In this document: piece by piece, positions 46,097-54,601 of the stretch
Layout: every line of letters begins with the position of its first letter
Numbering within the stretch: the first letter of the stretch is position 1
Origin: Echinicola sp. 20G
GTDB taxonomy: Bacteria; Bacteroidota; Bacteroidia; Cytophagales; Cyclobacteriaceae
Length of the DNA: 64,000 nt
Reading direction: 5' to 3'
Assembly: GCF_015533855.1 (NCBI RefSeq)
Contig: NZ_AP024154.1
Span: 3,478,501-3,542,500, forward strand
Translations under genes and position numbers: made by a program
The notes under the pieces: generated by a model
Seen by the model: only the letters and a program-made list of their open reading frames with translations
Databases searched by the model: none
What the model was told of the DNA's origin: nothing

Positions 46097-47638
46097 CTAT
46101 TCCTGAAGTTGTTTTAATCTGGCTGTGGCATTTTGGTTTTGAGGGTTTAAGCTCAAGGATTTTTTAAAATTTACTATGGCATTGTCTCTATCTCCAATGA
46201 ACAAGTATGCCTCGGCCATGCTATCATAAAGATTGGCTGAATTGGGGTATAAATGAGTGGCCAATAAAAAGATATTTATCCCGTTTTGGGATGTTTCTGG
46301 ATTAAAAGTCAGCTGAAGACCAAGGTTATTTAGTTTCCCTTCTGGCAACTGTATAGAGGGATGTTTTTGTTGGGTTTCCTTATAAAGTGCTTCAAGATCT
46401 TTATAGTCATGCTTTATAGCTAATTCGTGGAAATCCTGGAAAGTGAAAGACTTTTGTTGCGGTAGTTTTGTCTTAAGGTTTATCAATTCCTTTCTTATTC
46501 TATTTTGTTCAGGAGGGTTTTCCAAAAAGGCGAACCCATCTGCGTTGTTTTTCAGAAAAGCGTCCAGAAATTTTAAGGTATAAACGGAGACCCAACGATA
46601 AGACTCCATGATTTCGGCATCACTTTTATCCTGTCTTTTGTCTCTTTCCTGAAATAATACCCCTAAGGTGCTAAAGTAAGCATGGGTAAGATGGTTAAAC
46701 TTTAACTGGTATGCCCGGCTATAAACAAGACTATCATAAAATTCAAACTGATGGTTTAATGCTGGATTGATATTATCCTCTTTCATAACCTCTTCGGAAA
46801 TGTCCTTCTGTGCCATATGGATAAAAGGGATATCCACCTTTTTGATATCAAAAAATGGTGATTTTTTTAATGTATTGTACTGGTACTTGATACTGCCATC
46901 AAGGCTTACAATGGCTTTTATATTTTCGTTACGCATTTGGGAAAGGACATTGGACAACCCCCCAAAACTAAAGCCCATGGTGGCTATTTGATCAAGATCA
47001 GCATTAGGTAATAAGGATGCTTCTTTGATCAAAAATTCTATGTCCCTAGCTTGGGTTTCCATGTCCTTTTCTGTTCCTCCTTCCAAAAACCTGTTTTCTG
47101 TTCCTCGACTTGGACTTGATAGCACGATATAGCCATGGCTTGCCAAATAGGTACAAAGAGCAAAATTTTCTATGGATGAAGCTTGATAACTTGGAGCATA
47201 GACAATCACAGGGAATTTGCCATTTTTGGATTGAAGCCCAAAGTACGCGGTTGTTTGTTCTTTTAAGTGGTTTTGATTGGAGGTTGTATTGGCATAGTTG
47301 AACCAGTTTAATATTTGCTCATTGGGCAAGTATTCCCATTCTTCTTCCTCCTTTAGGATTTCCATATAACCCAGTACTTGCATCGGCTTGGTACCTTTTA
47401 ACTTGTCTTTGGAGGGATACCAAATACTGATAGGTATTGGTCTAGGGATGGCATTGTTATTCCAGTCAAATATTCTTTTGTAAGTTCTAGTACTGTCAGA
47501 GGCCAAGTAATGTGTAAACCCAACGGTATGGCTTCCATGTTCCAAACCAATTTCTTTCAATGAAGTTTGTGCAAAGACTGAATTGGCTTCAAAAATTATC
47601 CAGATTAAGTATATGCACATTTTTATTTTAATATCCAT
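46097..47638 (-). CDS. Secreted alpha/beta hydrolase with C-terminal TPR-like tail
   Basis: A 513-residue protein: signal sequence (1-23), a hydrolase related to platelet-activating-factor acetylhydrolase/dienelactone hydrolase with nucleophile Ser224 in MGFSFGG, an oxyanion region in PVIVYAPSYQASS and a likely His in FNHLTHAYF. The last 60-70 residues contain one to two tetratricopeptide units (ANLYDSMAEAYLFIGDRDNAIVNFKKSLSLNPQN). Hydrolase plus TPR is uncommon but recurs in Bacteroidota. Probably periplasmic; substrate unknown. Confidence 0.83.
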   Translation of the reverse strand: MDIKIKMCIYLIWIIFEANSVFAQTSLKEIGLEHGSHTVGFTHYLASDSTRTYKRIFDWNNNAIPRPIPISIWYPSKDKLKGTKPMQVLGYMEILKEEEEWEYLPNEQILNWFNYANTTSNQNHLKEQTTAYFGLQSKNGKFPVIVYAPSYQASSIENFALCTYLASHGYIVLSSPSRGTENRFLEGGTEKDMETQARDIEFLIKEASLLPNADLDQIATMGFSFGGLSNVLSQMRNENIKAIVSLDGSIKYQYNTLKKSPFFDIKKVDIPFIHMAQKDISEEVMKEDNINPALNHQFEFYDSLVYSRAYQLKFNHLTHAYFSTLGVLFQERDKRQDKSDAEIMESYRWVSVYTLKFLDAFLKNNADGFAFLENPPEQNRIRKELINLKTKLPQQKSFTFQDFHELAIKHDYKDLEALYKETQQKHPSIQLPEGKLNNLGLQLTFNPETSQNGINIFLLATHLYPNSANLYDSMAEAYLFIGDRDNAIVNFKKSLSLNPQNQNATARLKQLQE

Positions 47639-47788
47639 TGGTCTTGGTTATTACGGTGCCTAATGCTAAATCTTGTTTGAAATGCCAACTTTGGTGCAGT
47701 AAGCTTTTGCATGTATTCTACAGGGAATTTAGAGAAGATACAGAGATATATTGATCGGTACAAACCCGTTCTTTACTCCAAGTATAGT

Positions 47789-47931
47789 GTCCTGTAAGGG
47801 TAGGAAGGCTTCCTGTAGTCCTAAGCGGCCTTCCTGTAAGTGATGTTAGTCTTCCTGTTGAAGAGGGAGTTTATATTTAGTTACAGGAAGGAGTGTGAGG
47901 TTTCAGGAGAAGTGGAGGGGATACCGGAAGA
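47789..47931. repeat. 21-bp phased direct repeats TTCCTGTA that flip strand
   Basis: CCTGT starts exactly at 47791, 47812, 47833 and 47854, a strict 21-base step. Units share TTCCTGTA at their start, and the first three also end in a G-N-C trinucleotide. Then the orientation reverses: TTACAGGAAGG (47881-47891) is the exact reverse complement of CCTTCCTGTAA in unit 3, with degenerate copies at 47904 and 47924. The spacing equals two helical turns or seven codons. Not a CRISPR array (too short, no spacers of constant length). Confidence 0.7.
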
Positions 47932-47998
47932 AGAACCGTTTTTAGGAACGAGCTTTGGTGGAGGTTGAGATATTGGGAATTTCTTACTTTTTTCAATG

Positions 47999-48047
47999 AA
48001 ACATATAAAAAGCAGTGATTCGTTTAATTGCTGCTTTTTATATGTTT
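47999..48047. terminator. Bidirectional A/T-flanked hairpin after the SulP gene
   Basis: A 17-bp perfect stem (47999-48015 with 48031-48047), 15-base loop. The core GCAG/CTGC is flanked by AAAAA and TTTTT, so it acts as a terminator on either strand, 12 bases past the SulP stop. Confidence 0.7.
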
Positions 48048-48059
48048 TGGAGAATCCGC

Positions 48060-49598
48060 TTAGTCCATTACAATTCTATAACTTGGATCATCATCGGCAT
48101 AATTTACGTTGATGATTTTTTCGGCTTTTTCCAGTAAGCTTTTAGAGCTGGTGCTGAGGTGACGGATATAGACCGTTTTACCTACCTTATTGTACCTTTC
48201 GGTGACCTTATGAACAGCATCTATGCCAGAGTGATCGATGATTCTGCTTTCTGCAAAATCAATAATGATTTCTTCGGGATCATTGGTCGGGTCAAATTTT
48301 TCCCCAAAGGTCAAGGCAGACGCAAAGAACAATGGTCCATAAATTTCATAGTGCTTGACGCCTTTTTCATCTACCGTCTTCCTTGCTCGGATCATTTTGG
48401 AGTTTTCCCATGCAAATACCAAAGCGGAAATAATTACCCCGACTAAAACTGCCAAAGCCAGGTTATGCAAGAAGATAGTAACCAAGGTTACGACAATCAT
48501 CACCAAAACATCCGTAAAAGGTACCTTCTTGAAAATCTTCAGCGATGCCCACTCAAAGGTGCCAATGGCCACCATAAACATCAAGCCTACCAAAGCGGCC
48601 ATCGGAATCATTTCAATATAAGAAGAAAAGAAAAGGATAAAGGTCAACAAGCCACAGGCTGCGACGATACCTGATATTCTGTTTCTACCACCGGCGTTGA
48701 CATTGATCAAACTCTGACCGATCATGGCACAACCACCCATGCCTCCAAAGAAGCCTGTGGTAACATTGGCCACACCTTGGGCGATGCATTCTTTATTTCC
48801 ATTACCGCGTGTCTCGGTGATTTCATCTACCAAGGTTAGGGTCAAAAGACTTTCAATCAAACCAACACCGGCCATAATGGCGGAATAAGGCAAGACGGTC
48901 ATAAAAGTGTCCCAATTTAGAGGAACCATAGGCAGATGGAACTCAGGAAGTCCACCTGAGATCGAGGCCATATCGCCCACGGTTCGGGTATCTACTCCGC
49001 CAAGGATGACAATGGCAGAAATTACTAAAATAGCAGCCAAAGCAGAAGGGATGACTTTAGTGACTTTAGGAAGAAACTTGATGATCACCATGGTTAGTAC
49101 CACCAAGCCCAGCATGATGAACAAAGGAGGTCCGGTGATCCACTCCTTCACGCCAGGACTTGTCTGGATTTTAAATTGTTCAAATTGTGAGGTGAAGATG
49201 ATCACTGCTAGCCCATTGACAAACCCATACATAACTGGATGAGGTACTAGTCGGATCAGCTTTCCAAGCTTAAGAACGCCTACAAGGATTTGTATTGCGC
49301 CCATCAGAATTACCGAAGCAAAGAGGTATTCTACACCGTGGCTGACCACTAGCGCTACCACTACAACCGCTATTGCTCCAGTAGCACCAGATATCATGCC
49401 CGGTCTACCACCAAGAATAGCCGTGATTAAACCAATAAAAAAGGCAGTGTAAAGGCCTATTAAGGGTGATACTTGAGCAATCAATGAAAAAGCTACTGCT
49501 TCCGGCACCAAGGCCAAGGCTACAGTTAATCCAGAAAGTACTTCATCCTTGAGGCTTGACTCCTTTGGACGAAATAGGTTAAAGAACATTTGTGTCAT
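48060..49598 (-). CDS. SulP-family anion transporter with STAS domain
   Basis: A 512-residue transporter. Membrane helices span about 20-400, including LSGLTVALALVPEAVAFSLIA and GRPGMISGATGAIAVVV of the conserved core, and PALLGYT-like variants are absent. A C-terminal STAS domain (about 405-512) contains EIIIDFAESRIIDHSGIDAV. Substrates of this family are sulfate, bicarbonate or other anions; sequence alone does not choose. Single gene with a ~150-base leader that could contain an attenuator (49681-49747) and a terminator downstream. Confidence 0.9.
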   Translation of the reverse strand: MTQMFFNLFRPKESSLKDEVLSGLTVALALVPEAVAFSLIAQVSPLIGLYTAFFIGLITAILGGRPGMISGATGAIAVVVVALVVSHGVEYLFASVILMGAIQILVGVLKLGKLIRLVPHPVMYGFVNGLAVIIFTSQFEQFKIQTSPGVKEWITGPPLFIMLGLVVLTMVIIKFLPKVTKVIPSALAAILVISAIVILGGVDTRTVGDMASISGGLPEFHLPMVPLNWDTFMTVLPYSAIMAGVGLIESLLTLTLVDEITETRGNGNKECIAQGVANVTTGFFGGMGGCAMIGQSLINVNAGGRNRISGIVAACGLLTFILFFSSYIEMIPMAALVGLMFMVAIGTFEWASLKIFKKVPFTDVLVMIVVTLVTIFLHNLALAVLVGVIISALVFAWENSKMIRARKTVDEKGVKHYEIYGPLFFASALTFGEKFDPTNDPEEIIIDFAESRIIDHSGIDAVHKVTERYNKVGKTVYIRHLSTSSKSLLEKAEKIINVNYADDDPSYRIVMD

Positions 49599-49680
49599 GT
49601 CTTTGCTATTTTATTTGATATAGTTTGTATTGTGTTTTTTTGGGTACGCGATTATGGCTAATATCTTTTGGATATTGAAG

Positions 49681-49727
49681 TTTAAAAAAGAAAACCAGCC
49701 CATCAGGGTGGAGTGGGGATGGGTTTT
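49681..49727 (-). terminator. Hairpin with T run in the SulP leader
   Basis: On the minus strand CCCATC/GATGGG (49718-49723 with 49699-49704), with the alternative AAAACC/GGTTTT pair (49722-49727 with 49691-49696), is followed by CTTTTTT, about 85 bases before the SulP ATG. It fits an intrinsic terminator inside the 5' leader, that is an attenuator. Confidence 0.45.
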
Positions 49728-49747
49728 ATTACTTTGCAGTCTTTCAT
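49703..49747 (-). CDS. Possible 14-codon leader peptide
   Basis: ATG-to-TGA frame MKDCKVIKPIPTPP. It overlaps the 5' arm of the attenuator hairpin and its stop lies in the other arm. It has one Cys codon and lies right after a TAnnTTTG box. It may be a chance frame; no homologue is recognised. Confidence 0.25.
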   Translation of the reverse strand: MKDCKVIKPIPTPP

Positions 49748-49755
49748 ATGCCTTG

Positions 49756-49763
49756 CAAAGGTA
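49756..49763 (-). promoter_or_regulatory. Candidate SulP promoter box
   Basis: TACCTTTG on the minus strand, a perfect TAnnTTTG match, but no -33 TTTG at the expected 19-21 base distance. Confidence 0.3.
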
Positions 49764-50147
49764 ATTAATTTTTTCTGAAACAGAATTTTATTTCAAAAAC
49801 TCAAGATGTCTTGGTTTGGGTTGTTGGGGTCTACTAGGAAGGAGTGTTGGGCTTTTTCTATAATTGTTGATTTTTTTAAATCTGGATTAATGATTTATTA
49901 CTTTTTTAATATGAAAACAGGCTCGTTTTTGATGTCAATTTAAAAAAGATAATAGGAGTAATGGTAGCTCTGATCCAATTTTTGTTTTGTGATGGAGCCT
50001 GAGATCTTTCTGGTTTAAAATGACTTTAGATCGTTTTACTTCTCATGAACTTTGGCAAATGAAGTTTCTAGTTCTGGTTGTTGATTTAAATAAAGCCCAC
50101 TGTGTTAAAATAAAAGTTAAAATATTATCACTTGTAAGGTCTTTTTG
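49764..50147. other. Intergenic region upstream of the cfa remnant
   Basis: AT-rich; AGGAAGGAGTGT at 49836-49847 repeats a 12-base word from the phased array (47885-47896). Nothing else recognised. Confidence 0.4.
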
Positions 50148-50409
50148 TTGATTGGAGACTGCGATAATTTCGGTCTGCAATTATGGTCGAACCCTTATGG
50201 CCTCGCTAAAGCGCTTTGAAACAAGCTGGTCACAATTCAAGGATCAATATGATGAGCGTTTCTATAGAATGTGGAAATATTATCTTTCTTCTTGCGCCGG
50301 GTCCTTTCGTGCAAGGAAGAACCAATTGTGGCAAATTGTGATGGTCAAGGAAACTTTTAAAGGAGACTATAAGGCTATTAGAAATCTGCAAAGAAAACCT
50401 ACTGCGTGA
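50119..50409 (+). pseudogene. cfa: 3' remnant of cyclopropane-fatty-acyl-phospholipid synthase, frameshifted
   Basis: The frame with YGRTLMASLKRFE, YDERFYRMWKYYLSSCAGSFRARKNQLWQIVM matches the last ~70 residues of Cfa-type methyltransferases (E. coli ends in a closely similar SCAGAFRAR/QLWQVV block). In the frame starting before 50148 the preceding DCDNFGL also matches the family, but one extra base near 50178-50181 (CAAT where the family would need CAT) shifts the frame. The remaining ~330 residues are missing, so this is a decayed fragment of an enzyme of about 400 residues. No intact copy is in the window. Confidence 0.8.
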
Positions 50410-50502
50410 ATGTTAGCCAGGTTAATAATTCCACATAAATTAGAAAGTGTGTGAGCGGAAGATTTTGTAGTTTTGGACTTTTAAAATCAAAAGAAGCTGA
50501 TC

Positions 50503-50709
50503 ATGCTGGATGGTAAAAAAAGAAGTGATATCAAAATTGGAGACCTGGTAGAAGTGGTCCAAAAGCACCACCAAAGAACAGGTGAACTCACAGAGGGGCT
50601 GGTAAAAAGAATTCTGACCAAATCACCTAATCATCCACATGGGATCAAAGTGCAGTTGGATACAGGAGAGGTAGGAAGGGTGAAAAACATAATTAAGGAG
50701 GAAGACTAA
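50503..50709 (+). CDS. YwbE/DUF2196 family protein
   Basis: A 68-residue protein with the DUF2196 pattern: KIGDLVEVVQKHHQRTGELTEGLVKRILTKS and HPHGIKVQLDTGEVGRVKNI. The fold is a small barrel resembling KOW/SH3-like RNA-binding modules, suggesting RNA binding, but no function is established. Terminator immediately downstream. Confidence 0.9.
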   Translation: MLDGKKRSDIKIGDLVEVVQKHHQRTGELTEGLVKRILTKSPNHPHGIKVQLDTGEVGRVKNIIKEED

Positions 50710-50733
50710 AAAAGGAGCCCTAAAGCTCCTTTA
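50704..50733. terminator. Bidirectional terminator between YwbE and the membrane protein
   Basis: An 8-bp stem (50711-50718 with 50725-50732), six-base loop, with A- and T-rich ends; the minus strand ends in six Ts. Confidence 0.7.
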
Positions 50734-50742
50734 TTATATTTC

Positions 50743-51174
50743 TTACATCCATGCATCCCAAGGGATTCTGGACAATATCAGTATCAATGCAATACCATAG
50801 AACATATAAAGGCTCCTAAACCTTGATCTGCTGACACTTAATTTTTTTGCCCTGCTATAACCAACGGTGATCAGGATAATGGCTATTATGTTGATCAAAG
50901 GGTGCTCAAGTGCATAAAGACGGCTCACAGGATCACCCATAGCATTACCACTAGAAAGGTTCGAAAAACCAAGTGGGCTGAGGAAATAGATGGCGATACC
51001 GGCTAAAAGCTGAATGTGTGCAGGAATCAGACCAATGAGGCCGAATTTCCTGTCTTTGTCTGTAAATTCTCTATTGCTCAATGCACCGATCAAGGCATAA
51101 ATAAAAACAATAGCTAATCCGGCCAGCACTAAATAAGCCATTCCGGAATGGAGGTGTTGAATTCCTGTTTGCAT
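50743..51174 (-). CDS. Four-helix membrane protein (cytochrome-b561-like)
   Basis: A 143-residue membrane protein with helices at about 10-32, 46-66, 90-108 and 120-140. HLHSGMAYLVL, PAHIQLLAGIAIYFL and LEHPLINIIAI each place a histidine near a helix end or middle, which is the layout of small proteins often labelled cytochrome B in Bacteroidota. Haem binding is inferred, not shown. Lies downstream of the GH3 gene on the same strand. Confidence 0.75.
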   Translation of the reverse strand: MQTGIQHLHSGMAYLVLAGLAIVFIYALIGALSNREFTDKDRKFGLIGLIPAHIQLLAGIAIYFLSPLGFSNLSSGNAMGDPVSRLYALEHPLINIIAIILITVGYSRAKKLSVSRSRFRSLYMFYGIALILILSRIPWDAWM

Positions 51175-51300
51175 GTTGTCTCTTCAAATGTTTTGCGGTT
51201 CAAATTAACGCAAATCTTAGGAGATTTTAAGGGATTTCCAGAATAAACTTGTATCCTGAAAACTCCCCGATTTATTTTACTATATAACCTGTGCGTCCAG

Positions 51301-53700
51301 CTATTCAAGAATTTCAAATTCTTGACGGAGTTTAATGTCTTCAGAGCTACTTCCTATCATTACTTCAAACAGGCCTGGTTCTACTGTCCAATTCATGTTT
51401 TTGTCCAACAATTCCAAATCATCAGGACCTATGGTGAAGGTAACTGTTTTGGTTTCTCCTGGTGCAAGTGCTACCCTCTCAAAACCCCTTAACTGACTGA
51501 CATAAGTAGTGACACTGCTGTATTTGTCTTTGATATACAGCTGAGCTATTTCATCCCCTTTCATTTTACCCGAATTGGTAATGTCAAATGAAACTTCAAT
51601 CGTGCCCTTAGAGTGTTGCTGAGAATGGCTGAGAGTTAGGTTTTCGTAGTCAAAGCTGGTGTAGCTTAAACCATAACCAAATGGATACAAGGGGCCAATT
51701 ACGGCAGTGTTTCCATATCCATTAGGGCCAGATCCTGGTTGGCCAGCATGAGAACCCGGTTTGAAAGGGAAATTGAGCTCTATTTGACCAATACTCTTAG
51801 GGAAGGTTACTGGTAACTTTCCGCCAGGGTTATAATCACCGAAGAGGGTTTCAGCAATGGCTGTGCCTCCTTCGGCATTGGGGAACCAAGCCTCCAAAAT
51901 TGCTGGAAGATATCTATTTTCCCAATTGATGGTCAGTGGCTGTCCATTGATCAAGACCAAAACAATAGGTTTTCCAGTGGCATGAAGCGCCTGCAGCAAT
52001 TGCAGTTGTCTCCCTGGTAAATTAAGGCCAGTTCTGGATTTACTTTCACCACAACGTTTTTCATCTTGTCCCATGACGGCTATAACCACATCAGACTGTC
52101 TAGCTTGATCAACAGCCTTTTGGATCATGTTTTTCTCTTCGTCTGTGAGTGGGGTAGGGATGATTTCACTTTCAGGCCATGTGGCATCCACTACCTCACA
52201 ACCCTTTTCAAAAGTGATGTTGGCAGCATCACCTACATACTGTTGGATTCCTTCAAGTACATTGGTTACCTCTATATTCTGGGGGCCATATCGGCTTACA
52301 TAAGCCGTTTCATCCTCTGCCAATGGTCCAGTAACCATAATGTTTTTCAGGGAAGTTAGGTCAAGAGGAAGTAGGTTATTTTCATTCTTTAGTAATACCA
52401 ATGACTCCCTGGCCATCTGCATGACGAATTCTTTTGCATCTGCATCCGCTACAATTTTATCAGCAGCTTTTGGGTCTTTTACATAGGGAGAGTCAAAAAG
52501 TCCTAGCTCAAATTTCACTCTTAGTACATCACTGACATTTCTATCCAGGGTTTCCATCGATAGCTTACCCTCTTCCACCAATTCCCTCATGGGCATTATA
52601 AAATCCTGTGGAGGCGTAAAATGTGTACGAACATTGAGTCCTGCTTCTGCGACTTGGCGGATGCCATCTTTATAAGAAGTGGCTACATGGTGTTTGGAGT
52701 GTACAAACTCTACCGCCTCACTGTCAGAAACAACATATCCCTTGAATCCATACTGTTGGCGCAAAAGTTCTGTAAGAAAATAATGGCTGGCACTTACAGG
52801 TTCTCCGTCCCAATCATTATAACTGCTCATCACACCCCAAGGATGGGATTCGCGGATAATTTTACGGTAGGGATAAAGGTAAAGCTGGTGCATTTCCCTT
52901 GGGGCCAAATGAGGATCAGTTCTGGCATAACCATCTCGGCCACCTTTGGGAACACTGTAAACTGCATAATGTTTCAATGTCGCAGCCATGCCCTGAGATT
53001 GGATTCCTTCAACCATTTGCTGCCCTAAAGCAGTAACATGAAAGGGGTCTTCTCCATAACATTCCAATACACGGCCCCATCTTGGATCTCTGGCCAAGTC
53101 AAGAATTGGAGCGTAAAGGTTGGTATAGCCAAGTGCTTTGCCTTCTCGTCCAGCAATGATTCCAGCTTTTCTTACCAATTCTTTGTTCCAAGTACTTCCA
53201 ATGGCAATAGGGGCTGGAAATGGAGTAGCCTGGTCATGGTTCAGGCCATGGATGGCTTCATTGGAAAAGTCTACTGGGATGCCCAACCTTGTTTCTTCCA
53301 CAAACCAATGTTGTATGGTATTGATGGCTTCAGCATGTTTGCTGTAAGGAAAGGAATATTGGGTTTTTCTAAGCCCATTGAGTTGTTCATCGATATTTGC
53401 AATACCGTCTTTCCAAACTTCATTTTTCCATTCTGGAGTAGGAAGTTCATCAGCCAAGACCCTTTTATAACCATATAGGGTGGCCATTTGGCAGGTCTTT
53501 TCATTCAAGTTCATTTGGCTGAGCAAATCCTTGATTCGTTTATCTACCGGCTGTGATGGGTCTTCATAGATGTCTTTTTGTCCATTTTTATTGAAATCTA
53601 TCCAGTCTTTATGATAGATGTTTTTTTGTTGGGCTTTCAAACTGCCCATGGTGCCAAGGAATATTGCCAGGCCTACGGACAGTCGGTGAATGATTTGCAT
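51301..53700 (-). CDS. GH3 beta-glucosidase, secreted
   Basis: A 799-residue glycoside hydrolase family 3 enzyme that removes beta-linked glucose or xylose from oligosaccharides. Order: signal peptide (1-23), an EF-hand-like loop DFNKNGQKDIYEDP (35-48), the (beta/alpha)8 domain with nucleophile Asp326 in GYVVSDSEAVEF and KHYAVYS, the (alpha/beta)6 domain containing VVIAVMGQDEKRCGESKSR, and a C-terminal fibronectin-III-like domain (about 700-799). Length and motifs are intact. It is upstream of the membrane-protein gene and downstream of the LytTR pair; an inverted repeat sits in the gap. Confidence 0.93.
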   Translation of the reverse strand: MQIIHRLSVGLAIFLGTMGSLKAQQKNIYHKDWIDFNKNGQKDIYEDPSQPVDKRIKDLLSQMNLNEKTCQMATLYGYKRVLADELPTPEWKNEVWKDGIANIDEQLNGLRKTQYSFPYSKHAEAINTIQHWFVEETRLGIPVDFSNEAIHGLNHDQATPFPAPIAIGSTWNKELVRKAGIIAGREGKALGYTNLYAPILDLARDPRWGRVLECYGEDPFHVTALGQQMVEGIQSQGMAATLKHYAVYSVPKGGRDGYARTDPHLAPREMHQLYLYPYRKIIRESHPWGVMSSYNDWDGEPVSASHYFLTELLRQQYGFKGYVVSDSEAVEFVHSKHHVATSYKDGIRQVAEAGLNVRTHFTPPQDFIMPMRELVEEGKLSMETLDRNVSDVLRVKFELGLFDSPYVKDPKAADKIVADADAKEFVMQMARESLVLLKNENNLLPLDLTSLKNIMVTGPLAEDETAYVSRYGPQNIEVTNVLEGIQQYVGDAANITFEKGCEVVDATWPESEIIPTPLTDEEKNMIQKAVDQARQSDVVIAVMGQDEKRCGESKSRTGLNLPGRQLQLLQALHATGKPIVLVLINGQPLTINWENRYLPAILEAWFPNAEGGTAIAETLFGDYNPGGKLPVTFPKSIGQIELNFPFKPGSHAGQPGSGPNGYGNTAVIGPLYPFGYGLSYTSFDYENLTLSHSQQHSKGTIEVSFDITNSGKMKGDEIAQLYIKDKYSSVTTYVSQLRGFERVALAPGETKTVTFTIGPDDLELLDKNMNWTVEPGLFEVMIGSSSEDIKLRQEFEILE

Positions 53701-53846
53701 AAATAAATAGCTTTAGTCTTTTGGTAATTGGCTTACTGGAAATTACTGGATCATCAATCAAAAGAGAAGGTGGGCTTCACTAAAGGGATTTCGATATACA
53801 CTAAGTAACTTCCTGAAGTTAAAATTAGTCAAAATTAGGAGACTAG

Positions 53847-53882
53847 TATCAATAAATAGTCCAATAGGACTATTTATTGATA
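53847..53882. repeat. Perfect 16-bp-stem palindrome between LytTR and GH3
   Basis: Arms 53847-53862 and 53867-53882, loop AATA. No T run on either strand. It lies after the LytTR stop and 150 bases before the GH3 start, so it may be a weak terminator, an mRNA processing site or an operator. Confidence 0.65.
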
Positions 53883-53914
53883 GCCATAGATGAATTACGC
53901 AATCTGGAATGTGT

Positions 53915-54601
53915 TTAATTGATAGGATTTAGGTTCAGGTTATCCGCATAGCTGCTGCCAATTGGAACGGTATGTTTTCCAAGGGATAGTTGGTGCCTTT
54001 CCACTTTATCAATTTTTGATTTGTGTACGATAAAAGACCGATGTATCCTACAAAAATCCTCAGGCAAGAGATTTTCGGCTTCCTGAAAGGTCATTCTCGT
54101 CATGATTTTGCTGTCGACAGTTTGAAAGGTGACATAGTTTCCTGAAGCCTCCAGGAACAAAATGTCATCTAACAGGACCTTTACTTGCTCATAACCTGTT
54201 TTCAAAAACAAAGAGGTAACCTTATCAGGTCCTTTTTGGTTTTTCAGCATCCAAAGCTCATTGGCTTTGGTACAGGCTTTGGTAAATCGTGCCAAGGAAA
54301 ATGGTTTGAGCAGGTAATCAATGGCATCCAATTCAAAACTTTTTACCGCATGCTCGGAATAAGCAGTAGTAAAAATGATCATGGGCTTTTTAGCTGGTAA
54401 AGTAGCGAATTCCATTCCTGAAATATCAGGCATCTTGATGTCCAAAAATATCAAGTCAACAGGGTTGACCTGCATATAATCCAAGGCCTCAAATGCATTG
54501 GTGAAGTTTTTTTGAAGGGAGATAAAGCTCACCTTGGAAGCATGGCTTTTGATCACTTCCAAGGCAAGGGGTTCATCATCTATGGCAATGGCTTTTAGCA
54601 T
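53915..54601 (-). CDS. LytTR-family response regulator
   Basis: A 228-residue regulator: a receiver domain (1-115) with the acidic pocket DDE at 8-10, the phosphorylatable Asp54 in LIFLDIKMPD, and a C-terminal LytTR DNA-binding domain (about 125-228) with KVLLDDILFLEASGNYVTFQT. Such regulators bind direct repeats upstream of target genes. It overlaps the sensor kinase gene by one base (TAATG), giving coupled translation. Targets are not visible; the adjacent GH3 gene is a candidate (inference). Confidence 0.93.
   Translation of the reverse strand: MLKAIAIDDEPLALEVIKSHASKVSFISLQKNFTNAFEALDYMQVNPVDLIFLDIKMPDISGMEFATLPAKKPMIIFTTAYSEHAVKSFELDAIDYLLKPFSLARFTKACTKANELWMLKNQKGPDKVTSLFLKTGYEQVKVLLDDILFLEASGNYVTFQTVDSKIMTRMTFQEAENLLPEDFCRIHRSFIVHKSKIDKVERHQLSLGKHTVPIGSSYADNLNLNPIN

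Larger units (their letters stand above)
47639..48059. other. Non-coding region with 21-bp phased repeats and a terminator
   Basis: Divides into a plain part (47639-47780), a 21-bp periodic array (47789-47931), and the long-stem terminator (47999-48047) shared by the converging sides. No RNA family was recognised. Confidence 0.6.

Noticed and set aside
47789..47931. Phased repeats as a CRISPR array
   Set aside because: Units are only partly conserved, the spacing is a constant 21 bases with no spacer sequences, and no cas gene is present.
49836..49847. Second copy of AGGAAGGAGTGT as an independent repeat family
   Set aside because: A single 12-base match is not enough; it is noted only in the region description.
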